From contig CM063110.1 in assembly GCA_031841125.1 (NCBI GenBank), forward strand, positions 19,215,626 to 19,279,625: 64,000 nt of DNA, read 5' to 3'. A model generated the notes under the pieces. The model was not told where the DNA came from, did no database searches, and worked only from the letters and a program-made list of their open reading frames with translations. The stretch is from Acanthococcus lagerstroemiae (taxonomy: Eukaryota > Arthropoda > Insecta > Hemiptera > Eriococcidae). The translations under genes and the position numbers were made by a program. This document shows positions 10,323-19,099 of this stretch, in pieces. Every line of letters starts with the position of its first letter. Within the stretch, counting starts at the first letter, position 1.

Positions 10323-11477
10323 AAAATAGAAAAATCATTGCTTGATGAAATCGCAAAGGGGTCCAGATCTTCTCGACACTTCTGGCTACACCACTGTTTC
10401 AAGATCTTCAGCAAATATATGAGAGTTTTTAAAAAGTACTGAAGTATGGGCCCTGACGGTGTGTTAGGTCAAAAATGCCGACTCATCGCAAAAGAAAAGT
10501 CATAGATTTTTACATTTTGCCGACTATCATTAAATTACTGAAAATGAACGCGAAATATCAACTCGGTGTGAACATTTTTCATGTAAAGTTCCTTAGAAAA
10601 ATGTTCACGAGTGCATTTTGCCGAGTGCCGAATGCCGGCGACTGTTGCCGAGAAATTCCAACTCGAGGATGCAACATTTTTTATCCAAGCAAAGAAGAAA
10701 AAAGCACTCATGCGGAGTACCTGCGTTCGAAAAAATGATTTTCTAAATGCTTTCGAGTTTGTGTCTTAGCTTTCCTTCGTACAGGTTGCCCACGCTAGAA
10801 AACCTAATTTGTTAAATGTTTTCCAGATCGTCTGTAAGTAGGCTTGTGGAGACTTTTGTATCCTTTTTGGCACTCATATCTTTCCGGAAACATTAAAACT
10901 GTGTGTTACATCTCTGTCTTTGTAACGGGTCAGACATTCACGATGAATCTGATTGGAAGATATGTATCTATTAGGCAGTTGAAAATTATATTCAAGAAAG
11001 CGAATGTGAACGTCCTTCCAAGTTGGCAGACGAACTAGAAATGCAAAAATCAGCTTTTGTAATATCGTTGTGAATGCTGACGTTACAAATGCGTTTTTTT
11101 TTTGGCATTTCTAGTTCGTCTGTTTACTTAAGGAGACGTTTCAATTGTTGTTTTGCCGTCTGATTTTTCAAAATGCCGCATAAACTAACGAATTCGCAGA
11201 AACATGCCGACTGTGAAGCCCAGACTCCTTCTCACTATGCCCCTGTGTATCTTCATTACTTTTAAAACATCTTAGAATCTTAATCGAGTATAGGAAAGCA
11301 TCAGGAGTTCTATAAAGTGATAATGAGAACGTGGTGATCCATAATTAAGTCTGAAAGAGTCACGAAGAGTTGCAAAATAGTTTTGAACAACTTCAGCTAG
11401 TCTTAAGTCAAGTCTGGAAAGGTCTTAAAAAAGAATTTTAAGTAAGTCTGGGGCAGTCTACAAGATTCTTCTTCTTC
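10323..11477. other. Non-coding; decamer-like tail at 11270-11470
   Basis: Apart from the hairpin at 11027-11122 I see no gene. ATGCCGAC words recur near 10474 and 11204. From about 11340 to 11460 the words AGTCTGAAAGAGTC, AGTCTTAAGTCAAGTCTGG and GGTCTTAAAAAAG look like a short, poor array of the TTAACGAGTC decamer. Confidence 0.35.
11027..11122. repeat. 96-bp hairpin with 18-20-bp perfect arms
   Basis: CAGACGAACTAGAAATGC at 11027 is matched by GCATTTCTAGTTCGTCTG ending at 11122. The loop contains ATCGTTGTGAATGCTGACGTT-like unique sequence and a T-run. It resembles a very small MITE or foldback. Confidence 0.7.
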
Positions 11478-11895
11478 AAGCGCGATATCCCCTATCCGAT
11501 GCCGGACGTTGGTGGTCGCGGTTTCTGACACGCGACTCTCGTGAGCATGTTAGTCGACATAATTTGCCGTTGCTTTCCCCACGATTTTGTTACGTTAGCC
11601 AGTTCGCTTACTAGCCACATGTTTCACAACGTTGAGTAAGCTGCCCATGACGTGCACACGCATAGTATCAATCTTTCTGATCTGGTGGTAACACGCTCTG
11701 GGATTGTAATTATTAATAGGGGGTTACAGGACGCTCTATGTTTCCATCTGGATTGATACTATATAGTCGTTGTATTCGCTAGGATGTTATAGCGAGGGGT
11801 ATTCGAATATCACTAGCTTTCCGGCGTTGGTAGGACTCGAACCCGAGATGCAAGGATTGCGAAGCGAGTGCGTTACAACTCGGCCACGCAGCGAC
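11478..11895 (-). mobile_element. tRNA-derived SINE, copy 1 (~418 bp)
   Basis: Read on the minus strand from 11895 the element starts GTCGCTGCGTGGCCGAGTTG. This has an A-box-like TGGCCGAGTTG and, about 40 bases on, the B-box GGTTCGAGTCC, the RNA polymerase III promoter of a tRNA. The tRNA-like head (about 70 bases) is followed by a body shared with 13450-13852 and 41958-42405, with landmarks TTCGAATA, GATTGATACTA, GGTGGTAACACGC, CTTACTAGCCAC and CGGTTTCTGACRCG. A (GAA)n-like tail lies near 11466-11477. No tRNA fold was checked; the head is not an intact tRNA gene. Confidence 0.85.
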
Positions 11896-12639
11896 AGGAC
11901 ATAAGAATTGAATATTGAAGAGCTTGAACTAGTCCTCGGGACTCCTGCATCTAGTTCCATGAAGAAAAAATTTGATGGGTATTGTGATAAAGATTCTAAA
12001 TATTATCTTCCAGTCCAGAATCCAGTGAGTTGACAAACGTTGATCGTATACTTTAGGAGGTATTTTCGTTTTCAACATCGTTGAGAAAATGGTCACATAC
12101 AAATCGTTCGGAATGGTGCTCGCGCGTTTTGAATTTCACCTTCCAAAGTGGCCGAGCTGCGAAACAGCTGGGCACAAAACCTATACAGCGACTGCAAATG
12201 AAATATTGATTCAACATCCCTCTGATACCGTGTTTATGACGTCCGGGCTTGGATTTTTCAGTTTTCTTTCAACCCAGCTCTGGTATTTCCACCATCTTGA
12301 TCCTAATTATGTCGAACAAGGTGTATAAGCTCTCCTACTCAAATATACTCGTATGCCTTCACTATGAGTTACACGACTTAGTCCATGCTGCCTGTTTTAG
12401 TTTAAAGCTACCTGAACAGATCCTCAATTAAGCAGTTTGTACGAACGTTCTTTCCATGCCCAAGAAGGCTTGGACGCTTACTCTATCATACGCCTTCATG
12501 ACGCCCTCAGAGGATTTAATTTTCTCCCCAGATGCCTGCTCGGTCTGAAAAGTGAGGCCATGTTTCACATGCATAGATTTCAACATGAAGTCCTGGAATT
12601 CTGAGGCTCAAGCGCGCTCCCAGAAATGTTACTCAATCT
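11896..12639. other. Non-coding, possibly old LINE dust
   Basis: No gene is supported. On the minus strand around 12500-12440 a short frame reads VMKAYDRVSVQAFLGM, faintly like RT box A, but too little is left to annotate as a LINE. Confidence 0.25.
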
Positions 12640-13430
12640 CTGCCTCGTCCTCTATTCACGGTGCGAGTTCTCTCCATCAACCGCAGCCGAGCTCTGCACC
12701 CGGCCAATTTGCTCGGCTCTAATGAAATTCGCGTTCGAAAGCCGCCGTTCATTTATATTCTCCGCTGGACGAGCGACGAGCATTTTTCAGAGACGTGTCC
12801 GAACTGCACGTCAGACCACTGAGGGTGCGGCGCAGAGCGAACTCTCTGCACAGTCGGCACTTACTAGCGGTTACAGCCCTGGCAGGTTGAAAATTTATTA
12901 ATAAAAATTAGTCTGACCTGAATTCGGCGTCCAGTTCTCGAGGGCGTGGTGCGTCAAAGGATTGACCGATTGACGCTTTCGTTGTCGAAAACTTCCCATC
13001 AGCGGCGCTCGCTGGGCACCGACGGCGGTGGCGGCGCGGCGGCCCGATAAAAAGCTACAGGCTGTTAGATCGAAACGAAAAACGATTAATGAACGCTCGT
13101 CCATCGCATCGCTTTTTATACATTACATGTAGCTGTATCATCCGACGACGACCTCGTCTTGTCTGCGATGCTGTACGGTACCGCGGTCTCTCACCTACAT
13201 TGTATACGAGTCGCGACTCGCGATGAGTCGCAATTTCTCGCCGTCGCCGCCGTGTCATCGCCATCTTCACCGAGTAACACGGCTACTCGGCCTCTGGATT
13301 CGAGAGAAGACCCTCCAGCTCGATTACTACTCGTACATCGTGGAAGTGTAAAATTCGATGAGGAAGACCTGAAACGCACTAGGATTAGGTTTAAGATTGA
13401 CGAGATGTTATTAGCCCAGTTATATTTTTT
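12640..13430 (+). promoter_or_regulatory. GC/CpG-rich island, possible promoter or 5' exon
   Basis: This ~800-base block is visibly richer in G+C and CpG than the AT-rich surroundings, peaking at 12970-13055 and 13140-13280 with GCGGCGCTCG, GGCGGCGCGGCGG and CGCCGTCGCCGCC-like words. CCGATAAAAAGC at about 13043 resembles a TATA-type element. Several overlapping frames exist on both strands, as expected for GC-rich DNA. Promoter or 5'UTR exon of a neighbouring gene, an old GC-rich transposon, or a microsatellite-rich patch are all possible. Confidence 0.3.
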
Positions 13431-13434
13431 GTAA
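13159..13434 (+). CDS. Hypothetical 91-residue frame in the GC island
   Basis: Encodes a Ser/Arg/Thr-rich peptide beginning MSAMLYGTAVSHLH and ending KIDEMLLAQLYFL. I do not recognise any domain. Overlapping frames on the opposite strand (13055-13270 and 13191-13379) are equally long, so the openness may be due to base composition. A coding role would require a transcript. Confidence 0.15.
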   Translation: MSAMLYGTAVSHLHCIRVATRDESQFLAVAAVSSPSSPSNTATRPLDSREDPPARLLLVHRGSVKFDEEDLKRTRIRFKIDEMLLAQLYFL

Positions 13435-13449
13435 TTCTTCCCATATATC

Positions 13450-13852
13450 AGGTGCTATATCCGTTGCCGGATGTTGGCAGTCGCGGTTTCTGACGCGCGA
13501 TTTTTCTGGGCAGGGTTAGTCGGGATAGTTCGCCGTTGCTTTCCCCGCGGTTTTGTTGCGTTAGAGTTTCCTTTTTCTGTGCTAAAGAGTGTGCAGACGC
13601 AGTTCGCTTACTAGTCACGTGTTTTCATGACGTTGAATCAGCTGGCCACAGCCTGCACACGCACAGTGCCTAATCTTTCTGATCTGGTGGTAGCACACCC
13701 TGTGATTGTAATGTTTTGTTCATATGGCGGGGTGACGGGACACACTACCTTTCTTTCCACTTCGATTGATACTGTAGTTATTGTGTTCGCTATGATGTTG
13801 GAGAGGGTATTCGAATAACACTGGCTTTCCGGCACTGGTGAGACTCAACCTC
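13450..13852 (-). mobile_element. tRNA-derived SINE, copy 2 (~400 bp, worn head)
   Basis: Its body matches copies at 11478-11895 and 41958-42405: GGATGTTGGCAGTCGCGG, GCTTTCCCCGCGGTTTTG, CTTACTAGTCACGTG, CTTTCTGATCTGGTGGTA and GATTGATACTGTAG. The tRNA-like head is diverged and breaks off around 13850 (GAGACTCAACCTCG replaces the B-box complement). It shares with copy 3 the insert-like TTAGAGTTTCC...TCTGTGC segment missing in copy 1, so copies 2 and 3 form one subfamily. Confidence 0.85.
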
Positions 13853-14274
13853 GTTTCGTCTTAGTATTCATGCAACAATCCATGAAACACAGCTCTAGGA
13901 AACATTGACTCATTTGTCGACATCCAAAAACCGCAACGTTTTCAATATGACAGTATGGTCAAATTCAACATTCGACTTTGATACCGAAATTGAGTTATCG
14001 CGTGGGCGTCGACTTTTGGGTTGAATTATGCATCGACTTCGATGTAGAATTCCATTCAGAAATCGGTGTCGGCATTGTAACTCGACTTTCGTATCGAAAT
14101 CTAGTACTGAATCGACCAGAAAGCTGTGATGAAAAAGTGACAACTTGATCGGATCGACACTTGTTTTGCGGGGAATTTCGAAAATTTTGATGCCGAGAAA
14201 GGGGAGGAGGAGTTCAGCTCCACTCCTTGCTGTGCCCATCTTTTTGTTGTACAAAGAAAGCCTCGCACATAATA
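13853..14274. other. Non-coding; TCGACTTYGATACCGAAAT-like words
   Basis: Two related segments, ATTCGACTTTGATACCGAAA at about 13971 and ACTCGACTTTCGTATCGAAA at about 14082, suggest a degenerate repeat with TCGA words every 10-30 bases. No gene is supported. Confidence 0.35.
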
Positions 14275-14289
14275 CGAGAGACGTTCAAA

Positions 14290-14660
14290 AAGTAAGGTAA
14301 CAAGGGCTATTATGAAATAATTTTATAAAATTTTTATCGTACAACTTTTGAAAAGATACAACTTTAAACTACTTCTCAACGCAGTCATTTTCCCGATTGA
14401 GACACTTATCCCATCAGTTTATTAACTTACAGATGCCTTTCCTGATGAATTTGACACTCGAATCAAACCAGTTTTGAACTATTTTTTACAGCGTGTTGTT
14501 GTTTTTAAAACGAGTTCCACCCAGGTATATCTTCAACTATTGAAATACATGAAAATTGGAGGGTGCGGCAAAACAACCCACTTAATGACTTCAACAAAGC
14601 AGTATAGTGACATGAGAAGTGTGGGTCGTATGTTATAAAGGTAATAACCTTCCCGATTGA
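14290..14660 (-). pseudogene. Mariner transposase C-terminal remnant, left copy
   Basis: On the minus strand the sequence reads, across frameshifts, WFDSSVKFIRKGICKLINK, then a stretch matching the WDKCLNREGDYVEK type of mariner C-terminus, followed at once by the inverted terminal repeat. Frames are broken by stops and indels, so no function remains. The upstream part (TTCCACCCAGGTATATC region) is AT-rich and diverged. A second partial copy of the same C-terminal stretch sits at about 14640-14705. Confidence 0.65.
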
Positions 14661-15229
14661 GGCATCTATCCCATCGGTTTATTAGCTTATAGATGCCTGT
14701 AGAATTTGTTGTCCATCGGGTGTTTCAAAAGTAAGGTAACAAGGCTTGTTGTGTTAAAACCAGTTGATGGATTGTAAATCTGGCGACGTAGCACGATTCT
14801 ACGGTCTTTTTGTGTTAGGACGACACACTTTTCCCCCATTTTAGTATTTTTGTAGACGGTTCCCTACGCTGCACATAAAATGATGACCAATGTATTCTAG
14901 GATATTCGTGTGGAATTCTTTTGGTTTTGGTAGCAAACATCTCGAGTTAACAATCCAGGTCTGAGGTCTTTAATTCTTTATAAAAACAGTTGCGTAACTA
15001 GCTTTTTATTTTGCATGGGCATGAAAGGGTCAACACAGAGTTGGGTCAAGTTGGTAAAGACCAAATCAATTTTATGAATACGGCTGTGGGGGAGGGGGGA
15101 GCGTTGAAAAATTACGTCGGCGGTAAAATTTTAAATAAACGCATACTTAAATGAATACTGCTATTCAATAAAATATAAATGTACGGGCGTTCGTGACGTG
15201 ACTTGCGTTATGCAAATAGGATTCGTATC

Positions 15230-16360
15230 TACCGTAAACCAGGGTGACTTTGCCGAGAATTTTGAGGGTTTTAAATTTTGAACAGCTGTAGCGCAGGATC
15301 TATTGGAGATAATCTAAAAACTGTTACCGATTAGTTGAAGCCGTGGAAATAAGATTAGTTAGAAGAATCAAAATTTTCCTCTCCCTCCCTCTCCCAGAAA
15401 GGCCTAAAGATGAATCGGAAAAGTCATCTGCGCACGGGGTGACATTGCTGGTGCATAAGAAATGCATAGAAAATGAGTGAAAATGTTCAAGATTTATTAC
15501 AAAAAGTCATAAAAACAAAAGAAAACTGCATACACGTAAATTACGTCTTCGGGGAAGATAAATATTCCGCAGGATTCAATGGGCTCGGGTAAAACTCTTG
15601 ATGGCAACAAATTTCACGTAATCAAAATCATCCTCCAAAGGATAGTGAAATTCGTGTTTTCTATTTTGATATTGCTCGTCCTCCCGGATTCCGACGGATA
15701 TCATTATCTGTTTTGCGAAGACATTATAAATTGTTGAAATGGGATCTGTATAGGGCAGAAGTTCGGCTTTTTGGTCCAATGTAACACCATCGAATTTTCG
15801 TTAGCACTCTCAAGTGTCTTCGGTCATAATCAGAATAGATGCGACACTATTGTTTTATTGCGTTCTTGTGTCCGAACAACGTCAAATGCATCTAGGAAAT
15901 CAAAACAACAACCGCGAAGTGCGAAAGCTGGATTTATCGGATATGTAATTCCAAATGTAACAACAGAAATTGGCATGCGGTAAAGTCACCCCAAGGCAGT
16001 TTTTCGTTCATACCTTATATGGTTACATAATTGTAGACTGGAAAATTGGAAAATGCCTTGACGTATACATCCTTGGAAAGCTGAGAGTCCATGCTTTAAA
16101 ATGGCACCACAATAATTTTTCTGTAAGATCCTGGTTGGATTCCACAAAGCTTATTTATCAGGTTACTACTTCGGAACTTTTTCTATGATTGAAAAATAGC
16201 CTACCTTTGCAACCTATTTCGGCCTGTGATGAAGTGCTATATCTATGTCCCTTCATCGATCTATGCCCTTAGAAGTGTTAGGAATACACTTGTATTCATC
16301 ACAGGGCCAGTAATATATGGCCAAAAATGAAAATCGGCAAAGTCACCCCGATTTGCGGTA
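15230..16360. mobile_element. Innermost inverted-repeat element, CAGGGTGACTTTGCCGA ends
   Basis: TACCGTAAACCAGGGTGACT at 15230 is mirrored by the complement TACCGCAAATCGGGGTGACT ending at 16360; both go on TTGCCGA. A further AAAGTCACCCC word lies at 15981. A minus-strand frame at 15576-15779 (67 residues, with EDDFDYVKFVAIKSF near its end) is the longest inside and may be the tail of a transposon protein, but I cannot name the family. Confidence 0.6.
15576..15779 (-). CDS. Unidentified 67-residue frame in the innermost element
   Basis: Begins MDQKAELLPYTDPISTIYNV, with an acidic/aromatic tail EDDFDYVKFVAIKSFTRAH. The composition (charged, few low-complexity runs) looks more protein-like than neighbouring chance frames. 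It sits inside an inverted-repeat element and is probably a remnant of that element's gene. No domain recognised; could still be chance. Confidence 0.25.
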   Translation of the reverse strand: MDQKAELLPYTDPISTIYNVFAKQIMISVGIREDEQYQNRKHEFHYPLEDDFDYVKFVAIKSFTRAH

Positions 16361-16769
16361 CTTTTTTAAAGAAAAATTTTAATTTTTTTTAAAGGATTTT
16401 TTTTTTAAATGGGCGGGCCGAGGAATTTTTTGGATGAGCCTAGCCTAGCCCACTCGGGCCCATCCTTAGTTACGCCACTGTGTATAAGCGATTCAGCTGA
16501 TCGCAGTATACATATGAGGTTACCGTTGTACCATATGAGAGAAAATCAACCAAAACCAAAAGAATTCCACGTGCATCCCAGAATACGCATGCCATCATTT
16601 TGTTTGCTGTTTAGGAAACCGTCTACATGATTACTAACATGGAGGGAAAGCGTGTTGTCTTAACATAAAAATAACATAGAATCGTGCTATGTTGTCAGAT
16701 TTACAATACATCCATTAGTTTCAACACAACAAGCCGTGTTACCTTTCTTCTTGAACGCCCGGTTTTATT

Positions 16770-16885
16770 TGATGAGGGAAGGCATCTATAAGTTTGTAAC
16801 CTGATGTAATAAATGCCTCAATCGGGAAGGTAACTATATTGAGGAGTATAGTTTCAGGTTGCATCTTTGCAATTGAAGACCTAAA
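16770..16885 (+). pseudogene. Mariner transposase C-terminal remnant, right copy
   Basis: GGCATCTATAAGTTTGTAAC, AATGCCTCAATCGGGAAGGT and AGTTTCAGGTTGCATCTTTG align in order with the minus-strand left remnant at 14290-14460 (GGCATCTGTAAGTTAATAAA, GTGTCTCAATCGGGAAAATG, AGTTTAAAGTTGTATCTTTT). Here it lies on the plus strand, so it faces the right end. Expected distance to the terminal repeat is about 100 bases, but 930 bases intervene, including the foldback at 16871-17111. Confidence 0.65.
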
Positions 16886-17111
16886 TCCAAAAACCACCCA
16901 TGTCATTTTTGAAATTTCGACTTAGTCGTCAAACAGCAACGTAATATGCTGCTGTTCTGCTGGATGAATGCTACCGATGAATAAACAGACGTTGCCTGAA
17001 TACTCTGTGTACGGAAGTGTTAGGAGTGTAGTCGCTGGTATAGTGCTATCTGGCAGCCAAGTTGAAATTTTAAAAATGACATGGGTGGTTTTTAGATTTA
17101 GGTCTTCAATT
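16871..17111. repeat. Foldback: 53-bp arms, ~135-bp loop
   Basis: AATTGAAGACCTAAATCCAA at 16871 pairs with TTAGATTTAGGTCTTCAATT ending at 17111; the arms extend through ACCACCCATGTCATTTTTGAAATTTC with about three mismatches. Probably a MITE inserted in the mariner remnant or a duplicated piece of it. Confidence 0.8.
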
Positions 17112-17309
17112 ACTATTTGGACGCTGTTAAGTGAGATAGAACCAAGCGACAAAATCCGTTTTTTGAGAACACGTAATTTGAAGTTCAAGAGCCGTGTAGG
17201 AACTATATAACATGACATAGCGTTTACTGATACGTTTTTTTCAACACGAGTACACATTTTTGAATTGAGGGCCCAATTTTGAAAAATTCTACTTTCTACG
17301 CTCTTTCCA

Positions 17310-17570
17310 TCAATACTGATAACTCATTTCGTCAGCAAATGTCGCTTGGTCCTTTCTCGCTGAACAGCGCCCATTTATAGGTAAGTGGTGCAGCGGAGTA
17401 GTTCTCGTCTTTCGATTTCCCAGAAGCTGAACTGTTCCATACACTACCACTGTTTCTCCAGTGGCCGTTCGCAGAACGTACCGCTTCTTCTGGTCCAACT
17501 CCTTTGTAGGAACCATCCCACTTCTGATACCAACGTAACGAGATTCGCACCGAAAAACGCATGAAAACAC
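17310..17570 (-). CDS. Hypothetical frame near the right end of the composite
   Basis: Minus-strand frame of 86 residues starting MFSCVFRCESRYVGIRSGMV, with a second overlapping frame (17332-17562). The sequence is more GC-balanced than neighbours. It could be captured host DNA or a transposon fragment. No recognised domain, and two frames overlap, so coding is doubtful. Confidence 0.15.
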   Translation of the reverse strand: MFSCVFRCESRYVGIRSGMVPTKELDQKKRYVLRTATGETVVVYGTVQLLGNRKTRTTPLHHLPINGRCSARKDQATFADEMSYQY

Positions 17571-17862
17571 GTACTAAGAACTTTTAATGTCACACTAATA
17601 CAAACGTACAAAAACAGTAGCTAGATCACTTTGAGAACGCACAGTTTATCGCATACAAAACTAGACTGTACGGTGATAGCCAGCGGCCTTTTTATACCCC
17701 GGCGTTATCGGCGAAACTCCTTATCGCTCTCGTTATCGAACCTCTATTCTGCTGCTCGAAACGTGTCGATCTTTCGTCGGTTATATCGAATGTTCGGGAT
17801 CATTTGCCATAATAGGTATTTCATAATAGCCCTTGTTACCTTATACTCTTAAGCGCCCCTCG

Positions 17863-18781
17863 TACTTGGTCTAAAGTTTTACAAACGCTAAAATAGCCTC
17901 CGCTAATAACCCAATCATTTCAGACTTCTCTGATGAAGAGCACACATTGTCCGAGCAGCCGAACCCAAATGGTGCTGGATCTCGGTCACTCAATTGCTAC
18001 ACGTGAAAATTCGCACTCTCAGTCGCGTCCGCAATTATCGTGACGACGTTTTTAGGTGTGACGACAAACAAGCAAACAAAACAGCGTGAATGAAAATATT
18101 GTGTCACGTGACTCGCCCCCGAATTCGCGAGATCGCAAATATAACAAAGTCACTCGAGCGACGATGACGTGCGAAAATGGCTGGAGCGGGTCCAAACTCC
18201 CTCCTGGTCGTGTACAATTTTAAAATAATTTTTTTTTCACGCACATTTCTTCTCTCTATAAATAAACGATTATATAACGTAATAACCTAACGAAGTACAC
18301 AACAATTACGTAGATGCCGGCGGACGGTGCACGATTTCGTAGAGCATAATACTCCGAAATCCGCGTGTACGAGATCAGCTGTTATTAAAAAGAGCGTCGT
18401 GGTCGCAACAATGACGTCGCGACGGAATGCTACACATGTATGAAGAATGGACGAAATGCTGTTTGCTATTTTTAAAAAAACTCGCAATACTGTTTGTTTC
18501 ATTCTTCAATTCGGGGTAAGACTGTGCGTGGTCGCCGTCTATCTTCTGTACCTGACGTCATTTTCGGATCAATAGTCGGCGACTTATTACGTCACGGATA
18601 CGCCCTCGCGTTAACTGGTATAATTTTCATTCAACCCCAAGTTAGTATTTACATTGGTGCCCTTGAAACAATAATATATAATACCCGGTAATCGGGTATC
18701 GGGCGTTTCGGTGGAACCTTCGCATCGAACTGCCGAGATTTCTTACGTGCAGTTGAACGTGAAAAGCTTTCGTGAGCGAAA
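17863..18781. other. Non-coding, moderately GC-balanced
   Basis: After the composite's right TA the sequence is unique by eye, with CpG-containing words and no convincing frame. It separates the composite from the hypothetical ORF at 18782. Confidence 0.3.
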
Positions 18782-19072
18782 ATGACGGTCGCCGTTGATG
18801 GTGACACGAAACGGAGTCGAGGGACGGAGGACCCGCGGTACCTACCAATTCGGGATGTAGATGATAAGCTCTGGGACAGCACTCGCGAGTCACGTAGGGT
18901 TGCGTTGGCGGAAATGATGGAAATTATTTTCGACTGTTCGCATATGTGCTTGGCGGAGGCATCGGCATCAGCGTTTTCCAAGCGTAGGCAAAGAAAGACG
19001 GAGGCGCGATACAGAGGGAGGCTCGTACATCCTACTGATCCTTCAAAGTCTGAGGCGTATTTAGCAGGGTAG
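18782..19072 (+). CDS. Hypothetical 96-residue protein, possible host or transposon ORF
   Basis: Starts MTVAVDGDTKRSRGTEDPRY and ends VHPTDPSKSEAYLAG. It is charged, with few low-complexity runs and a basic KRRQRKTEARYRGR segment at about residues 68-81. GC content and composition are better than surrounding frames. It ends 27 bases before the MULE's left target duplication, so it is not part of that element as bounded here. Opposite-strand frames of similar length (18649-18981, 18642-18893) weaken the case. I do not recognise it. Confidence 0.25.
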   Translation: MTVAVDGDTKRSRGTEDPRYLPIRDVDDKLWDSTRESRRVALAEMMEIIFDCSHMCLAEASASAFSKRRQRKTEARYRGRLVHPTDPSKSEAYLAG

Positions 19073-19099
19073 ACACTTATTTTCAGAAGAAATTTTAAG

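Larger units (their letters stand above)
14987..16480. mobile_element. hAT-like element (1.5 kb) between the arms of the inner shell
   Basis: Left end CAGTTGCGTAACTAGC; right end, complemented, CAGTGGCGTAACTAAGG. They match the CAGTGGCG ends of the MITEs at 5939, 49980 and 63590. A clean 8-bp target duplication is not visible (flanks TATAAAAA and TGTATAAG). It splits the inner mariner arms exactly where their similarity stops. Its interior holds another inverted-repeat element, 15230-16360. Confidence 0.55.
14717..16761. mobile_element. Inner mariner-like shell (2.0 kb) within the composite
   Basis: Left end CGGGTGTTTCAAAAGTAAGG mirrors the right end, complement CGGGCGTTCAAGAAGAAAGG. The similarity continues inward for about 240 bases (TAACAAGGCTTGTTGTGTT; TTGTAAATCTGRCRACRTAG; AGCACGATTCTAYG; GTAGACGGTT; GGAATTCTTTTGGTTTTGG). 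The ends resemble the outer shell's AGTAAGGTAACAAGG, so both shells belong to related mariner families. TA flanks are not preserved. The long arms make a ~250-bp inverted repeat around 14987-16480. Confidence 0.7.
14275..17862. mobile_element. Composite, palindromic mariner-type element (3.6 kb, nested insertions)
   Basis: The left end reads CGAGAGACGTTCAAAAAGTA and continues AGGTAACAAGGGCTATTATG; the right end, complemented, reads CGAGGGGCGCTTAAGAGTAT and continues with the same AGGTAACAAGGGCTATTATG. Both are flanked by TA (14273-14274 and 17863-17864), the mariner target site. Mariner elements are normally about 1.3 kb, so length and structure are abnormal. The transposase tail lies next to the left end on the minus strand and a second tail lies at 16770-16885 on the plus strand, so two copies face outward with inserted elements between them. 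Confidence 0.75.

Noticed and set aside
11828..11895. A functional tRNA gene on the minus strand
   Set aside because: A- and B-box words exist, but the sequence continues into a SINE body present in three copies, so it is a SINE head.
12440..12520. Second LINE reverse transcriptase (MKAYDRVSV on minus strand)
   Set aside because: Only one box-A-like peptide, no flanking RT motifs, so it cannot be told from chance.
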